Shown here in pieces: positions 1 through 7,241 of a stretch of 35,606 nt of DNA; within the stretch, counting starts at the first letter, position 1, and every line of letters starts with the position of its first letter. The notes below the pieces were generated by a model. The model was not told where the DNA came from, ran no database searches, and worked only from the letters and a program-made list of their open reading frames with translations. Source of the DNA: an uncultured Bacilli bacterium (lineage in GTDB: Bacteria; Bacillota_I; Bacilli_A; RF39; UBA660); assembly GCA_934098455.1 (NCBI GenBank), contig CAKOOU010000010.1, positions 1-35,606 of the forward strand, given 5' to 3'. The position numbers and the translations under genes are program-made.

Positions 1-75
1 ATTATTTTGTACAATATGCTTTACTACCTTAATAAAACTATATCAAAAAAAGTACTCTTTATCAAGTACTATTTT
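1..75 (-). repeat. Partial cassette-upstream element, copy A (tail and terminator)
   Basis: Bases 1-70 closely match 15308-15388: both have ATTATTTTGTACAA, then a CTTTACTAC block, then AAACTATATCA and the terminator stem AGTACT. The part from about 20 to 45 also matches 7192-7215 (TACCTTAATAAAA). In the other copies this tail sits between the end of an operon and the poly-C inverted repeat upstream of a TasA-headed surface gene. This is therefore likely the end of a fourth element whose gene lies left of the window (inference). Confidence 0.6.
44..70 (-). terminator. Intrinsic terminator of the whiA operon
   Basis: AGTACT (51-56) and AGTACT (65-70) pair around an 8-nt loop, and the stem is followed on the minus strand by a run of T (44-50). 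The whiA stop codon (62-64) lies inside the loop and stem, so the terminator overlaps the gene. The same stem and loop recur at 15363-15388. Confidence 0.75.
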
Positions 76-967
76 TGCTCTTATTAACTAATTCTTTAAT
101 CTTTCTAAAATAATGATTAATACAAGATTTTGATACATTAACACCTGTTTCCATAGAAATAATATAAGCTAATTCACTCATTGTTGTTTCTGGATATTTT
201 TCCTTATATAAAATAACCATTTTAATTTTATCATCTAATAAATCTATTAAATCTTTTTCTTTTAAATAATTAATATTATCTATTTGTTCTTTAGAAGTTT
301 TCATACTTTTTTCTATATTTGCTTGTTCACAATTATTTAATCTATTAACCATATTTTTATGGTCTCTATAAATTCTAATATCTTCATAATAAAATAAAGA
401 ATTTGTTGCACCTAATAATTTAATAAAATCACTTATTTCTTCACTAACCTTGATATAAACCATATATCCTTTATCTCTTCTAATTATTTTACTATTAAAT
501 TTTAATTTAATTAATAAAGTATTAATTAAATTAGCATCATATTCTTTATCTACTAAGAATTCTAAATGATATTTACTTTTAGATGGATCATTAATTGAAC
601 CATTACATAAAAATGCGCCCTTTAAAAATGCAGATATTTCTTCATAATTAGAATTCATTATTTCTATCTCTAAATCTTCTATATCTTTTATTATAATATC
701 TAATTTCTCTTTAATTGATAAAATAAATATCTTTTTTATTTTAAACTTTTTTTGCGTTCTAATAGTTAAATTAATATCTACATTATAAGTCTTTTTTAAT
801 AATTTAAATATATATCTAGCAACGTTAGCATTTTCAATATATATCTTTAATCTATTACTTTCTATAACACTTGCATATTTTAAATAAGAAAGTAATGTTA
901 TTCTAGCATCTATTATATTTGAATAATTACTAGTTACTTCTTCCTTAATTTTAGTAGTAAAAGTCAT
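62..967 (-). CDS. whiA: DNA-binding protein WhiA
   Basis: WhiA is a conserved Gram-positive regulator that affects cell division and chromosome segregation. It has an N-terminal LAGLIDADG-like domain and a C-terminal helix-turn-helix. At 301 residues this is the usual length. The middle carries the typical 'AFLKGAFLCNGSI' stretch (about residues 112-124) of the degenerate homing-endonuclease fold. The C-terminus (about 250-300) holds the WhiA helix-turn-helix, 'TTMSELAYIISMETG' followed by 'KSCINHYFRKIKELV'. The ATG is preceded by GAGG, which lies in the end of yvcK; only one base separates the two genes, so they are co-transcribed. The yvcK-whiA neighbourhood is conserved across Bacillota. 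The gene ends in TGA inside its own terminator hairpin. Confidence 0.93.
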   Translation of the reverse strand: MTFTTKIKEEVTSNYSNIIDARITLLSYLKYASVIESNRLKIYIENANVARYIFKLLKKTYNVDINLTIRTQKKFKIKKIFILSIKEKLDIIIKDIEDLEIEIMNSNYEEISAFLKGAFLCNGSINDPSKSKYHLEFLVDKEYDANLINTLLIKLKFNSKIIRRDKGYMVYIKVSEEISDFIKLLGATNSLFYYEDIRIYRDHKNMVNRLNNCEQANIEKSMKTSKEQIDNINYLKEKDLIDLLDDKIKMVILYKEKYPETTMSELAYIISMETGVNVSKSCINHYFRKIKELVNKSKNST

Positions 968-968
968 A

Positions 969-1916
969 TTAAACCTCGTCCATTAAATATGAAAATATTA
1001 AATAAGATGTTTTTAATGAATCATGCTTAATTGTTCCGTCTTCTTTTGAAAATACAAATAATTTATCACCAATTAATTTAGTATTAAGTTTTTCTATTTC
1101 TCTTTTATCTATTTTTACAATATCCTTTTCTTCTTCTCTTAAATACTTTTGTCTAGTTCTATATGGTATATTTTCATTATTTGATATTACTACATCTATA
1201 TTGTTTATATATTTCATTATTATTTTTAAATGGTCACTTACTTTAAAGTCATCTGTTTCACCTGGTTGAGTAAATAAATTACATACATACATTTTCTTAG
1301 CTTTAGATTTATTTATAGCATTACTTATAGAATCTATTATCAAATGTGGTAATATACTAGTATATAAACTTCCTGGAGAAAATATAATTAAATCTGCTTC
1401 TTTTATAGCTTTTAAAACTTGTTTATTTACTATAAAAGTTTTGTCATATTTTAATTCACTTATTTTTTTTCCACTTTTTGTTATATTTTCTTCTCCTACA
1501 ATTTTGCTACCATCATTCATTATTCCTACTAATTCTACTTTATCTTCTGTATTAGGTAAAATTCTACCATTTATTTTTAATAATTTACACATAAAATCTA
1601 TTGCTTCTGTTAAATTACCTTTTTGGTCAATTAATGCTGCCATAAGTATATTTCTTATAGGATGATTTTCTAATGAAGAATTTTTAAATCTATAAGATAA
1701 TAAATCTATTAATTCTTGATTACCATTAGCCATAGTAAGCATTACTTTTCCTATATCGCCAACCGCAGGAATATTAAGTTCTCTTTTTAATTCTCCAGTA
1801 CTTCTACCATTATCTGCAACACTTATAACAGCCGTAACATTTACAGGAAATAATTTTAATCCAGAAAGAAGGTGAGATAATCCAGTCCCCCCACCAAAAA
1901 CAACAACATTTTTCAT
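969..1916 (-). CDS. yvcK: YvcK/CofD-family protein (gluconeogenesis factor)
   Basis: YvcK family proteins share the CofD fold, bind UDP-GlcNAc and are needed for normal cell-wall synthesis and growth on gluconeogenic carbon in Bacillus. The 315 residues start with the signature 'VVFGGGTGLSHLLSGLK' (residues 5-21), followed by 'ADNGRSTGELK' and 'VGDIGKVMLTMAN', and later 'DLIIFSPGSLYTSILPHL' (about 175-192), all typical of the family. The gene lies 16 bases after miaB and one base before whiA, which supports a single transcript. In many Bacillota rapZ precedes yvcK; here miaB takes that place. The exact biochemical role of the family remains unsettled. Confidence 0.93.
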   Translation of the reverse strand: MKNVVVFGGGTGLSHLLSGLKLFPVNVTAVISVADNGRSTGELKRELNIPAVGDIGKVMLTMANGNQELIDLLSYRFKNSSLENHPIRNILMAALIDQKGNLTEAIDFMCKLLKINGRILPNTEDKVELVGIMNDGSKIVGEENITKSGKKISELKYDKTFIVNKQVLKAIKEADLIIFSPGSLYTSILPHLIIDSISNAINKSKAKKMYVCNLFTQPGETDDFKVSDHLKIIMKYINNIDVVISNNENIPYRTRQKYLREEEKDIVKIDKREIEKLNTKLIGDKLFVFSKEDGTIKHDSLKTSYLIFSYLMDEV

Positions 1917-1932
1917 ATAATAGTCCTTTCTT

Positions 1933-3339
1933 TTATTTATTAATTACACCATCTAAACTAAATGATTTAGCATCTGTAATTAAAACATCTTGTATTGTAC
2001 CTATTAAATTTTTATCACAAGTAACATTAACTAATTTCATAGTTTCTGTATAACCACATAATTTATTGTCGTCTTTACTACTAATATCTGCTAACAAAAC
2101 TTTAACAACTTTATTTATATATTTTTTATTATTTTCTAATGAATATTTATTAACAAGTTCATTTAATTGTTGTAATCTATTCTCTTTTGTCTTTAAATCT
2201 ATATCATCTTTCATATTAGCAGCTGGTGTTCCAACACGAGGTGAGAATATAAATGTAAATGCACTATCATATTTGCAATAGTTTACTACATCTAAAGTAT
2301 CTTTAAAATCTTCTTCTGTTTCATTTGGAAATCCAACAATAATATCTGTAGTAACAGAAACATTATTTATTTTATTTTTAATTTTATCAAATAATTTAAT
2401 ATATTCTTCTTTAGTATAACGTCTTCCCATTAATTTAAGTATTCTATCACTACCACTTTGAAGAGGTAAATGAATATATGGCATTATATTATCATATTTA
2501 CTTATAACTTCTATCATATCATCAGTAAAATCCCATGGATGACTTGTAACAAATCTAATTCTAGGAATATTTGTTTTTGCAACTTCTTCTAAAAGTTCTG
2601 CAAAAGATAATTCATTTTTTAAATCTTTTCCATAAGCATTAACGTTTTGTCCAAGAAGTGTAATTTCCATATATCCTTGATTTTTTAAATCATTTACTTC
2701 ATTTAATATATCAATACTTTTTCTACTTCTTTGTTTTCCTCTAGTATATGGAACTATACAATAAGTACAGAATTTATCACACCCATACATTATATTTACC
2801 CAAGCACTATATTTACTATCTCTTTTATATAGATTACCTACTTCTATTACTTCTCCTTCTTTTGAATAAACTTTTACATTAGTCTTATTTAATTTATTTA
2901 AAAGCATAGTTGGTAATTCATTTAAGTTATGTGTTCCAAAAACAATATCAATATACCTATGTTTAGATAAAACTTCTTCTACAACATGTTCTTCTTGAGC
3001 CATACAACCACATAATGCAATAATTAAATCTTTTTTTTCTTTTTTTAAATGTTTACATCTTCCTAAGAAACCAAATACTTTATCATGAGCATTTTCTCTT
3101 ATTGCACAAGTATTTAAAAGTATTAAATCTGCATCTTCCATTACATCTGTTTCAACATATCCAACACTTTCTAATAATGCCTTAATTTCTTCACTATCAT
3201 GAACATTCATTTGACATCCATAAGTTCTTATAAAATATTTTTTACCTTTAAAAGCATCTATCTTATCTATATTAAAATATTCATATTTAACATCATCTTT
3301 ACTTCTTTTTTTAGCCTCAATCATATTAGGAATATTCAT
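1933..3339 (-). CDS. miaB: tRNA-2-methylthio-N6-dimethylallyladenosine synthase MiaB
   Basis: This radical-SAM methylthiotransferase adds the 2-methylthio group to i6A37 of tRNAs reading U-starting codons. Three domains are visible in order. The N-terminal UPF0004 domain starts 'FIRTYGCQMNVHDSEE' and has three cluster cysteines (in YGCQMN, NTCAIRE and ALCGCM). The radical-SAM domain carries the CxxxCxxC motif in 'YGCDKFCTYCIVPYTRG'. A C-terminal TRAM domain follows (about 400-465). The 'TRGKQRSR' stretch favours MiaB over RimO or MtaB. I chose ATG 3339 over an in-frame GTG at 3348 because AAGTGAT lies at good spacing before the ATG. The gene follows the glycolipid synthase by 41 bases with no terminator between. 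Confidence 0.93.
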   Translation of the reverse strand: MNIPNMIEAKKRSKDDVKYEYFNIDKIDAFKGKKYFIRTYGCQMNVHDSEEIKALLESVGYVETDVMEDADLILLNTCAIRENAHDKVFGFLGRCKHLKKEKKDLIIALCGCMAQEEHVVEEVLSKHRYIDIVFGTHNLNELPTMLLNKLNKTNVKVYSKEGEVIEVGNLYKRDSKYSAWVNIMYGCDKFCTYCIVPYTRGKQRSRKSIDILNEVNDLKNQGYMEITLLGQNVNAYGKDLKNELSFAELLEEVAKTNIPRIRFVTSHPWDFTDDMIEVISKYDNIMPYIHLPLQSGSDRILKLMGRRYTKEEYIKLFDKIKNKINNVSVTTDIIVGFPNETEEDFKDTLDVVNYCKYDSAFTFIFSPRVGTPAANMKDDIDLKTKENRLQQLNELVNKYSLENNKKYINKVVKVLLADISSKDDNKLCGYTETMKLVNVTCDKNLIGTIQDVLITDAKSFSLDGVINK

Positions 3340-3380
3340 ACTTATCACTTCTTTCTCAACAAAAACATATTATATCAAAT

Positions 3381-4508
3381 TCATTTCAATTTCTCTACTA
3401 TTTTAAATAATTTTTCAATAGATTTTTCTTGTTTAATTTTACTAATTTTCTTTATCATTTTATATCTTTCTTTATCATCATTAATTAATAAATATATTTC
3501 TTTATTAAAAACATTTTTAGTTCTAGCCCACTTTGCATAACCATTTCTAGTTAAATATTTTCTATTATATATTTCTTGTCCACCATTACTCTTTATTAAT
3601 ATCATAGGCTTATTAAATAGTATACATTCAGTTATTTGTGCACCACCAGGTTTAGTTATTACTATATCACTAATCTTATATAATTCATTTATATTTGAAA
3701 CAAATCCAAATATTTTAACATTTTTATTTTTATATCTTTTTACATATTCTTTTGCTTTTCTCTCTGCTTCTTTATTTCTACCAGCAACAAATAATATATT
3801 AACATCATAATTATTTTTTAATAATTCTTTAAAATACACTAAGTTTATTAATGCTCCATTACCTCCACCAACAAAAAACAATATATTTAATTTATTATTA
3901 TTACATTTATATTTTTTTAATAGATTATCTACTTTTAAATTATTTAAAGTATCCATACATATAGGAATACCACTAGTATGTATTTGTTTATTTTTAAATC
4001 CTTTTTTTATTAAATTTAATCTTTCTTCAAAACTACTAACAATTATTGCATCTGTTTCTTTTATATTATTTAACCAAAAATCATGTGATTTATAATCTGT
4101 AACAACAGTTACTAATTTAGAATCTGTATAACCTTTTTTATTATAATAATTTATTATATCACTACCAAAGAAATGTGTTGCAATAGTAATATCAGGATTA
4201 AATTCAATAATATCATTTCTAAGTTTTTTATTATCTAGTAATTTTATATTAATTTTACCAGATACATAACTAGATATTTTATTATCAAATACAAAATATA
4301 TTAGTGACCATATGCTTGGTAGTTTAGTCATTAAGTTTTCTGTAACTTTTTTACTAAATGTTCCTATGATAGGAAAGGAATAATTAATTAAGTCTATAGT
4401 TAAACATTCATATTCTCCATTTTGTTCAAAATAATCTTTTATGTAGTTAGCTATTGTTTTATGACCACTACCATAAGTAGCATATGGTATTAAAATTCTT
4501 TTTTTCAT
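3381..4508 (-). CDS. ugtP: Diacylglycerol glucosyltransferase, UgtP/MGDG-synthase family
   Basis: This is a GT28 (MurG-like) glycosyltransferase that probably transfers glucose from UDP-glucose to diacylglycerol, giving glycolipids for the membrane and for lipoteichoic-acid anchors. It acts at the cytoplasmic face. The N-terminus 'ILIPYATYGSGHKTIA' matches the glycine- and His-containing motif of the UgtP/MGD family. The acceptor-side N-terminal domain (about 1-175) includes 'ATHFFGSDIIN' and 'VVTDYKSHDFWL'. The C-terminal nucleotide-sugar domain has 'GGGNGALINL', 'VAGRNKEAER' and 'VITKPGGAQITECILFNKP'. The size (375 aa) fits the family. Sugar and acceptor cannot be decided from sequence alone. 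ATG 4508 is preferred to GTG 4517 because AGTGAT precedes it. The gene lies 31 bases after the small membrane gene at 4540-4644. Confidence 0.82.
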   Translation of the reverse strand: MKKRILIPYATYGSGHKTIANYIKDYFEQNGEYECLTIDLINYSFPIIGTFSKKVTENLMTKLPSIWSLIYFVFDNKISSYVSGKINIKLLDNKKLRNDIIEFNPDITIATHFFGSDIINYYNKKGYTDSKLVTVVTDYKSHDFWLNNIKETDAIIVSSFEERLNLIKKGFKNKQIHTSGIPICMDTLNNLKVDNLLKKYKCNNNKLNILFFVGGGNGALINLVYFKELLKNNYDVNILFVAGRNKEAERKAKEYVKRYKNKNVKIFGFVSNINELYKISDIVITKPGGAQITECILFNKPMILIKSNGGQEIYNRKYLTRNGYAKWARTKNVFNKEIYLLINDDKERYKMIKKISKIKQEKSIEKLFKIVEKLK

Positions 4509-4539
4509 ACATATCACTAATATAGTTTATCATATTTTT

Positions 4540-4644
4540 TTAAGTATTTAAATATTTAAATCTAAAATATAATCCTATAAAACCTATTATTATTGTTAAA
4601 TAAAATAAAATTACCTCCTTATAATCAAATAAATATTTTTTCAT
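4540..4644 (-). CDS. 34-residue single-span membrane peptide, divergent from lexA
   Basis: A short open frame translates to 34 residues: a charged start (MKKYLFDYKE), one hydrophobic segment (about residues 11-27, VILFYLTIIIGFIGLYF) and a basic tail (RFKYLNT). A strong Shine-Dalgarno, AGGAGG, lies 8 bases before the ATG. A good minus-strand promoter (TTGACA at 4695-4700, 17-base spacer, TAAAAT at 4672-4677) faces the lexA promoter, and its spacer contains a SOS-box-like sequence. By position it resembles the SOS division inhibitors next to lexA (YneA in Bacillus, SosA in Staphylococcus). By size it resembles SidA of Caulobacter. I see no sequence homology to any of them, so the role is inference. 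It may head the ugtP-miaB-yvcK-whiA transcript. Confidence 0.6.
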   Translation of the reverse strand: MKKYLFDYKEVILFYLTIIIGFIGLYFRFKYLNT

Positions 4645-4671
4645 ACTCATTACCTCCTCTTTACATTTTTT

Positions 4672-4700
4672 ATTTTAATACGTATATTTGTTCGTGTCAA
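4672..4700 (-). promoter_or_regulatory. Promoter of the 4540-4644 small gene and possibly the whiA operon
   Basis: On the minus strand TTGACA (4700-4695), a 17-base spacer and TAAAAT (4677-4672) form a near-consensus sigma-A promoter. It lies 27 bases before the small gene's ATG. The spacer is almost entirely the SOS-box-like sequence at 4681-4694. Confidence 0.6.
4681..4694. promoter_or_regulatory. Candidate LexA operator (SOS box) in the small-gene promoter
   Basis: The minus strand reads CGAACAAATATACG. Compared with the Bacillus-type SOS box CGAACATATGTTCG, the left half is perfect and the right half degenerate, 10 of 14 positions in all. It lies between the -35 and -10 of the leftward promoter, where a repressor would block transcription. 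Confidence 0.45.
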
Positions 4701-4710
4701 TAAAAAATAT

Positions 4711-4722
4711 AAACAATTGTTT
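4711..4722. promoter_or_regulatory. Palindrome AAACAATTGTTT, candidate LexA operator of lexA
   Basis: This perfect 12-bp palindrome has the AAC-N4-GTT spacing of the Gram-positive SOS box (GAACN4GTTC) and overlaps the lexA -35 hexamer by two bases. That fits LexA autoregulation. Confidence 0.45.
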
Positions 4723-4749
4723 GACATTTTACATAAAAAATGATACTAT
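4721..4749 (+). promoter_or_regulatory. lexA promoter
   Basis: TTGACA (4721-4726), a 17-base spacer and TACTAT (4744-4749) lie just upstream of the lexA ribosome-binding site GAGGTGA. The -35 overlaps the palindrome at 4711-4722. Confidence 0.7.
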
Positions 4750-4769
4750 TATTTTGAGGTGAAGTATTT

Positions 4770-5387
4770 ATGGAAAAAATTACAACGAAGCAAAATGAAA
4801 CATTAACTTTTGTAAAAAAATATATTGTTAGTCATGGTTTCCCACCATCAGTTAGAGAAATTTGTAAGGGTATGAATTTATCAAGTCCAGCAACTGTACA
4901 TGCACATCTAAGACAATTAGAGAAGAAAGGATTAATTAGAAAAGAATCTAATAAATTTAGAACAATAGAATTATTAGTAGAAAATGAATTTGAAGAAAAA
5001 AATGAAGAAATAGTTAAAGTACCATTATTAGGTAAGATATCTTGTGGCAGTCCTATAGAGGCTATTGAACAACCAAATGAATTTTTTGATTTACCTGCAA
5101 ATTTAATTCCAAGAAAAGAAACAATATTTACTTTAAGATGTTCTGGTGATTCTATGATTAATGTTGGTATATTTGATGGAGATTATGTTATAATTCAAAA
5201 ACAAAAAGTTGCAAGAAATGGTGATATTGTTGCAGCATTAACAGAAGACAATGAAGTTACTTTAAAAACATTTTATAAAGAAAAAAATCATATTAGATTA
5301 CAACCAGAAAATGATTCTATGGCTCCAATCATTTTAAATAATTGTACTATATTAGGAAAAGCAATAGGATTATATAGAAAATTTTAA
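4770..5387 (+). CDS. lexA: SOS response repressor LexA
   Basis: LexA represses DNA-damage genes and cuts itself when RecA filaments form. The 205 residues hold an N-terminal winged helix (about 1-65) with the motif 'GFPPSVREICKGMNLSSPAT'. The C-terminal S24 peptidase domain has catalytic Ser128 in 'RCSGDSM' and Lys166 in 'EVTLKTF'. The expected cleavage site is at residues 92-93 in 'GKISCGSP', so the scissile bond would be Cys-Gly rather than the usual Ala-Gly of LexA. Cys-Gly is the bond used in E. coli UmuD, so cleavage remains plausible. The start has a clear GAGGTGA seven bases upstream. The gene is divergent from the 34-residue membrane gene and ends at a strong bidirectional terminator. 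Confidence 0.95.
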   Translation: MEKITTKQNETLTFVKKYIVSHGFPPSVREICKGMNLSSPATVHAHLRQLEKKGLIRKESNKFRTIELLVENEFEEKNEEIVKVPLLGKISCGSPIEAIEQPNEFFDLPANLIPRKETIFTLRCSGDSMINVGIFDGDYVIIQKQKVARNGDIVAALTEDNEVTLKTFYKEKNHIRLQPENDSMAPIILNNCTILGKAIGLYRKF

Positions 5388-5390
5388 TAA

Positions 5391-5424
5391 CAAAAAAAAA
5401 TATCTAAACGACTAGATATTTTTT
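5391..5424. terminator. Bidirectional terminator between lexA and the TasA-lectin gene
   Basis: AAATATCTA and TAGATATTT pair around a short loop (AACGAC), with an A run on one side and a T run on the other. It can end both lexA (plus) and the surface gene that stops at 5441 (minus). Confidence 0.85.
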
Positions 5425-5440
5425 TATTGTCTAGATAATT

Positions 5441-7066
5441 TTATTCAGAAACAATTTTATATGGGTCATTGCTTGTTCCTGTTCCTGTGAATTTGATATC
5501 ACTCTTTAAATTTATAGTTGGGCGGAAAGAAATAACATCATCAATGTAACGATTATAAATACCTCCAAATGAATAACTAATATACCATCCATATGCATGA
5601 GAACCATAATAATAATTTGGAAACAAAATCCACCAATAAGATGTTATGGAAGGATTATATAAATAGTATAATTTATTAGCCTGATTATATCTATAAGTAC
5701 CAGCATATGCTACTTCATCTGCAGTAATTAGTCCTATTGGATATTTTAAATCTCCATTTGTTTCTTTTCCATCTGGTAATGTACTTTGATTTACTGTGTA
5801 TCTTGAGTAATTATCATTTACTTTTTCTGCACATTTTAATGTTGGTGTAGAAATTGTAATATCTGTTGTTCCAGAGCTATACATTAATCTTTCTGTTGAT
5901 GAATAATATGTTTTATTTGTTCCATAACCCTTTGCAGTATTATCTGAGCCAACTCCACTTTCTGCCATTGTTTTATCTCCACAAAATAATGTATCGCTTA
6001 AATAATTTGCATAGTTTGTTTTCAAATTATCTTCATACCATTTGTCTACTGCAACTTTTATTGTACTATCATTTTTATTTTCATGTGTTGCATCGTATGT
6101 TGTACTTCCTGCTGTTCCATACATGTAACCTACGTATGCATTATCGTTATAATTGGTATTAAATGCTGTTTTTATAGCATTACCACTTGAATCTTTTGCA
6201 ACATCATCTAGTATTAGTCTTATTGACCCATCTCCGTTTATTCTTACTATTCTCCATGTTAGATTTGCAAAATTTACATAATTATCTATTACATTTCCTC
6301 TAAAATAATAACTTGTTCCATAATCATCTGGTGCTGTATTTAGTACATGTTCATTTTCACCAGATATACTTGTAAATGTTGTTACTTCACTTCCTAATGT
6401 TGTTCTTGTTGAATCTGTTTGTTTCTTTGCTGTATTTATTATAGTACTAGCAAGTGTATCTGTTCCAAATGGTCCAAATAGTTTTGGGTCTACTATATTT
6501 ACTTTTCCACTAAATCTTTTATTCATATCTATACTTTGGTCTGTATTTGTTTCTTTATATGTTACTGTTAATGTATATGCTTGTACTTTATCTGTATCTA
6601 TTGAGTTTTCTACTAGTATTGTTCCAACAGATGGATAAGTAGTTTCACTACTTACTCCATTACATGTTCCACTTGTTGTTCCACTTGCAACTTTATTTTC
6701 TACTTTGTATGTTGCTTTTGTATATTGTGTACATGTTAATGTATATACTAAGTCTTCTTTTCTTTCTAGACCATTTTCAATATTCTCTAATGCTACTCCA
6801 TAGTTTGTTACTGTTTTATTACCATTATTTGTTACTGCAAATGTTTTAGTCCAACTATTACCTGGTTCTACATTTTCTTCACTAACTAAAATATCATTAA
6901 TATCACTATATTCTAGTTTCAAATCTGCTGTAGTTACACTAATACTTTTTTCATTATCATTTCCTTTTATTTTAGTTAGAAAATATGCATAAGTTAATCC
7001 TACAAGAATTAAAAGTACTAATATTATTCCTGTTACACTTATTATTATTCTTTGTCTACGATTCAT
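5441..7066 (-). CDS. Secreted TasA-headed protein with C-type-lectin-like, DGR-style variable C-terminus
   Basis: This 541-residue protein starts with a membrane segment ending 'VGLTYAYFLT', a SipW-type signal like that of TasA/camelysin proteins. The next ~160 residues match the TasA head pattern: 'ADLKLEYSD', then 'EPGNSWTKTFAVTNNG'. From about residue 250 there is a lectin-like module with 'TWRIVRINGDGSIRLILDD', a glycine- and tyrosine-rich loop region and the constant motif 'SFRPTINLKSDIKF'. The ending resembles DUF6273-like/DGR-target C-lectin folds. Residues about 478-514 (5523-5634) align without gaps to the template-like repeat at 33319-33430. Much of the middle is nearly identical to the paralogue at 33547-35433. 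It probably forms surface fibres that bind a ligand (inference). A terminator-like hairpin with an 11-base G tract sits just before its ribosome-binding site, and the promoter module of its paralogues is missing. Confidence 0.8.
   Translation of the reverse strand: MNRRQRIIISVTGIILVLLILVGLTYAYFLTKIKGNDNEKSISVTTADLKLEYSDINDILVSEENVEPGNSWTKTFAVTNNGNKTVTNYGVALENIENGLERKEDLVYTLTCTQYTKATYKVENKVASGTTSGTCNGVSSETTYPSVGTILVENSIDTDKVQAYTLTVTYKETNTDQSIDMNKRFSGKVNIVDPKLFGPFGTDTLASTIINTAKKQTDSTRTTLGSEVTTFTSISGENEHVLNTAPDDYGTSYYFRGNVIDNYVNFANLTWRIVRINGDGSIRLILDDVAKDSSGNAIKTAFNTNYNDNAYVGYMYGTAGSTTYDATHENKNDSTIKVAVDKWYEDNLKTNYANYLSDTLFCGDKTMAESGVGSDNTAKGYGTNKTYYSSTERLMYSSGTTDITISTPTLKCAEKVNDNYSRYTVNQSTLPDGKETNGDLKYPIGLITADEVAYAGTYRYNQANKLYYLYNPSITSYWWILFPNYYYGSHAYGWYISYSFGGIYNRYIDDVISFRPTINLKSDIKFTGTGTSNDPYKIVSE
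5523..5634 (-). repeat. VR2: variable region of the 5441-7066 protein
   Basis: This aligns without gaps to 33319-33430 and 33632-33743, and encodes the loop between 'SYWW' and 'FRPTINLK'. Codons that are AAC/AAT in the template-like copy are mostly Tyr, Ile, Asp, Val or Ser here. Unlike VR1, many differences fall outside adenines and the codons are AT-rich, so it was not copied recently from that template. The bases after it (5446-5522) resemble 33241-33318 closely. Confidence 0.55.
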
Positions 7067-7091
7067 TTGTCTTCACCCTTTCTTTTTGCAC

Positions 7092-7215
7092 GAAAAAGCA
7101 TATTTCTTTATACCCCCCCCCCCAACGATTTTGGGGGTTGGGAAAGAGATATGCTTATAAACTTTTTCATGAATCGTAAATTATTTGGCATTTCTACCTT
7201 AATAAAATAATATCA
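7092..7215 (-). repeat. Cassette-upstream element, copy B (hairpin with C11 tract and tail)
   Basis: This lies between the prepilin peptidase and the TasA-lectin gene. It holds an inverted repeat (7096-7156, arms AAGCATAT and ATATGCTT) enclosing eleven C on the plus strand, then the tail at about 7180-7215 that resembles copies A and C. It lacks the ~120-bp promoter module present in copies C and D. Confidence 0.7.
7096..7156 (-). terminator. Long terminator-like hairpin containing a G11 tract
   Basis: On the minus strand AAGCATAT, TCTTT, CCC and CCCCC pair with GGGGG, GGG, AAAGA and ATATGCTT, and the stem is followed by TTTTT. The tract of eleven G (plus strand C, 7113-7123) forms part of the stem. 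It should end prepilin-peptidase transcription. It lies only about 30 bases upstream of the next start codon, so it may also gate that gene. Copies at 15186-15265 and at the right edge have the same plan. Confidence 0.6.
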
Positions 7216-7241
7216 TTTTTTAATTTTGTTTTCAATAGTTT

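Noticed and set aside
7082..7179. Small plus-strand gene spanning the poly-C hairpin (frame 6985-7179)
   Set aside because: The frame reads through the hairpin and C tract, lacks a ribosome-binding site and is antisense to the TasA signal region.
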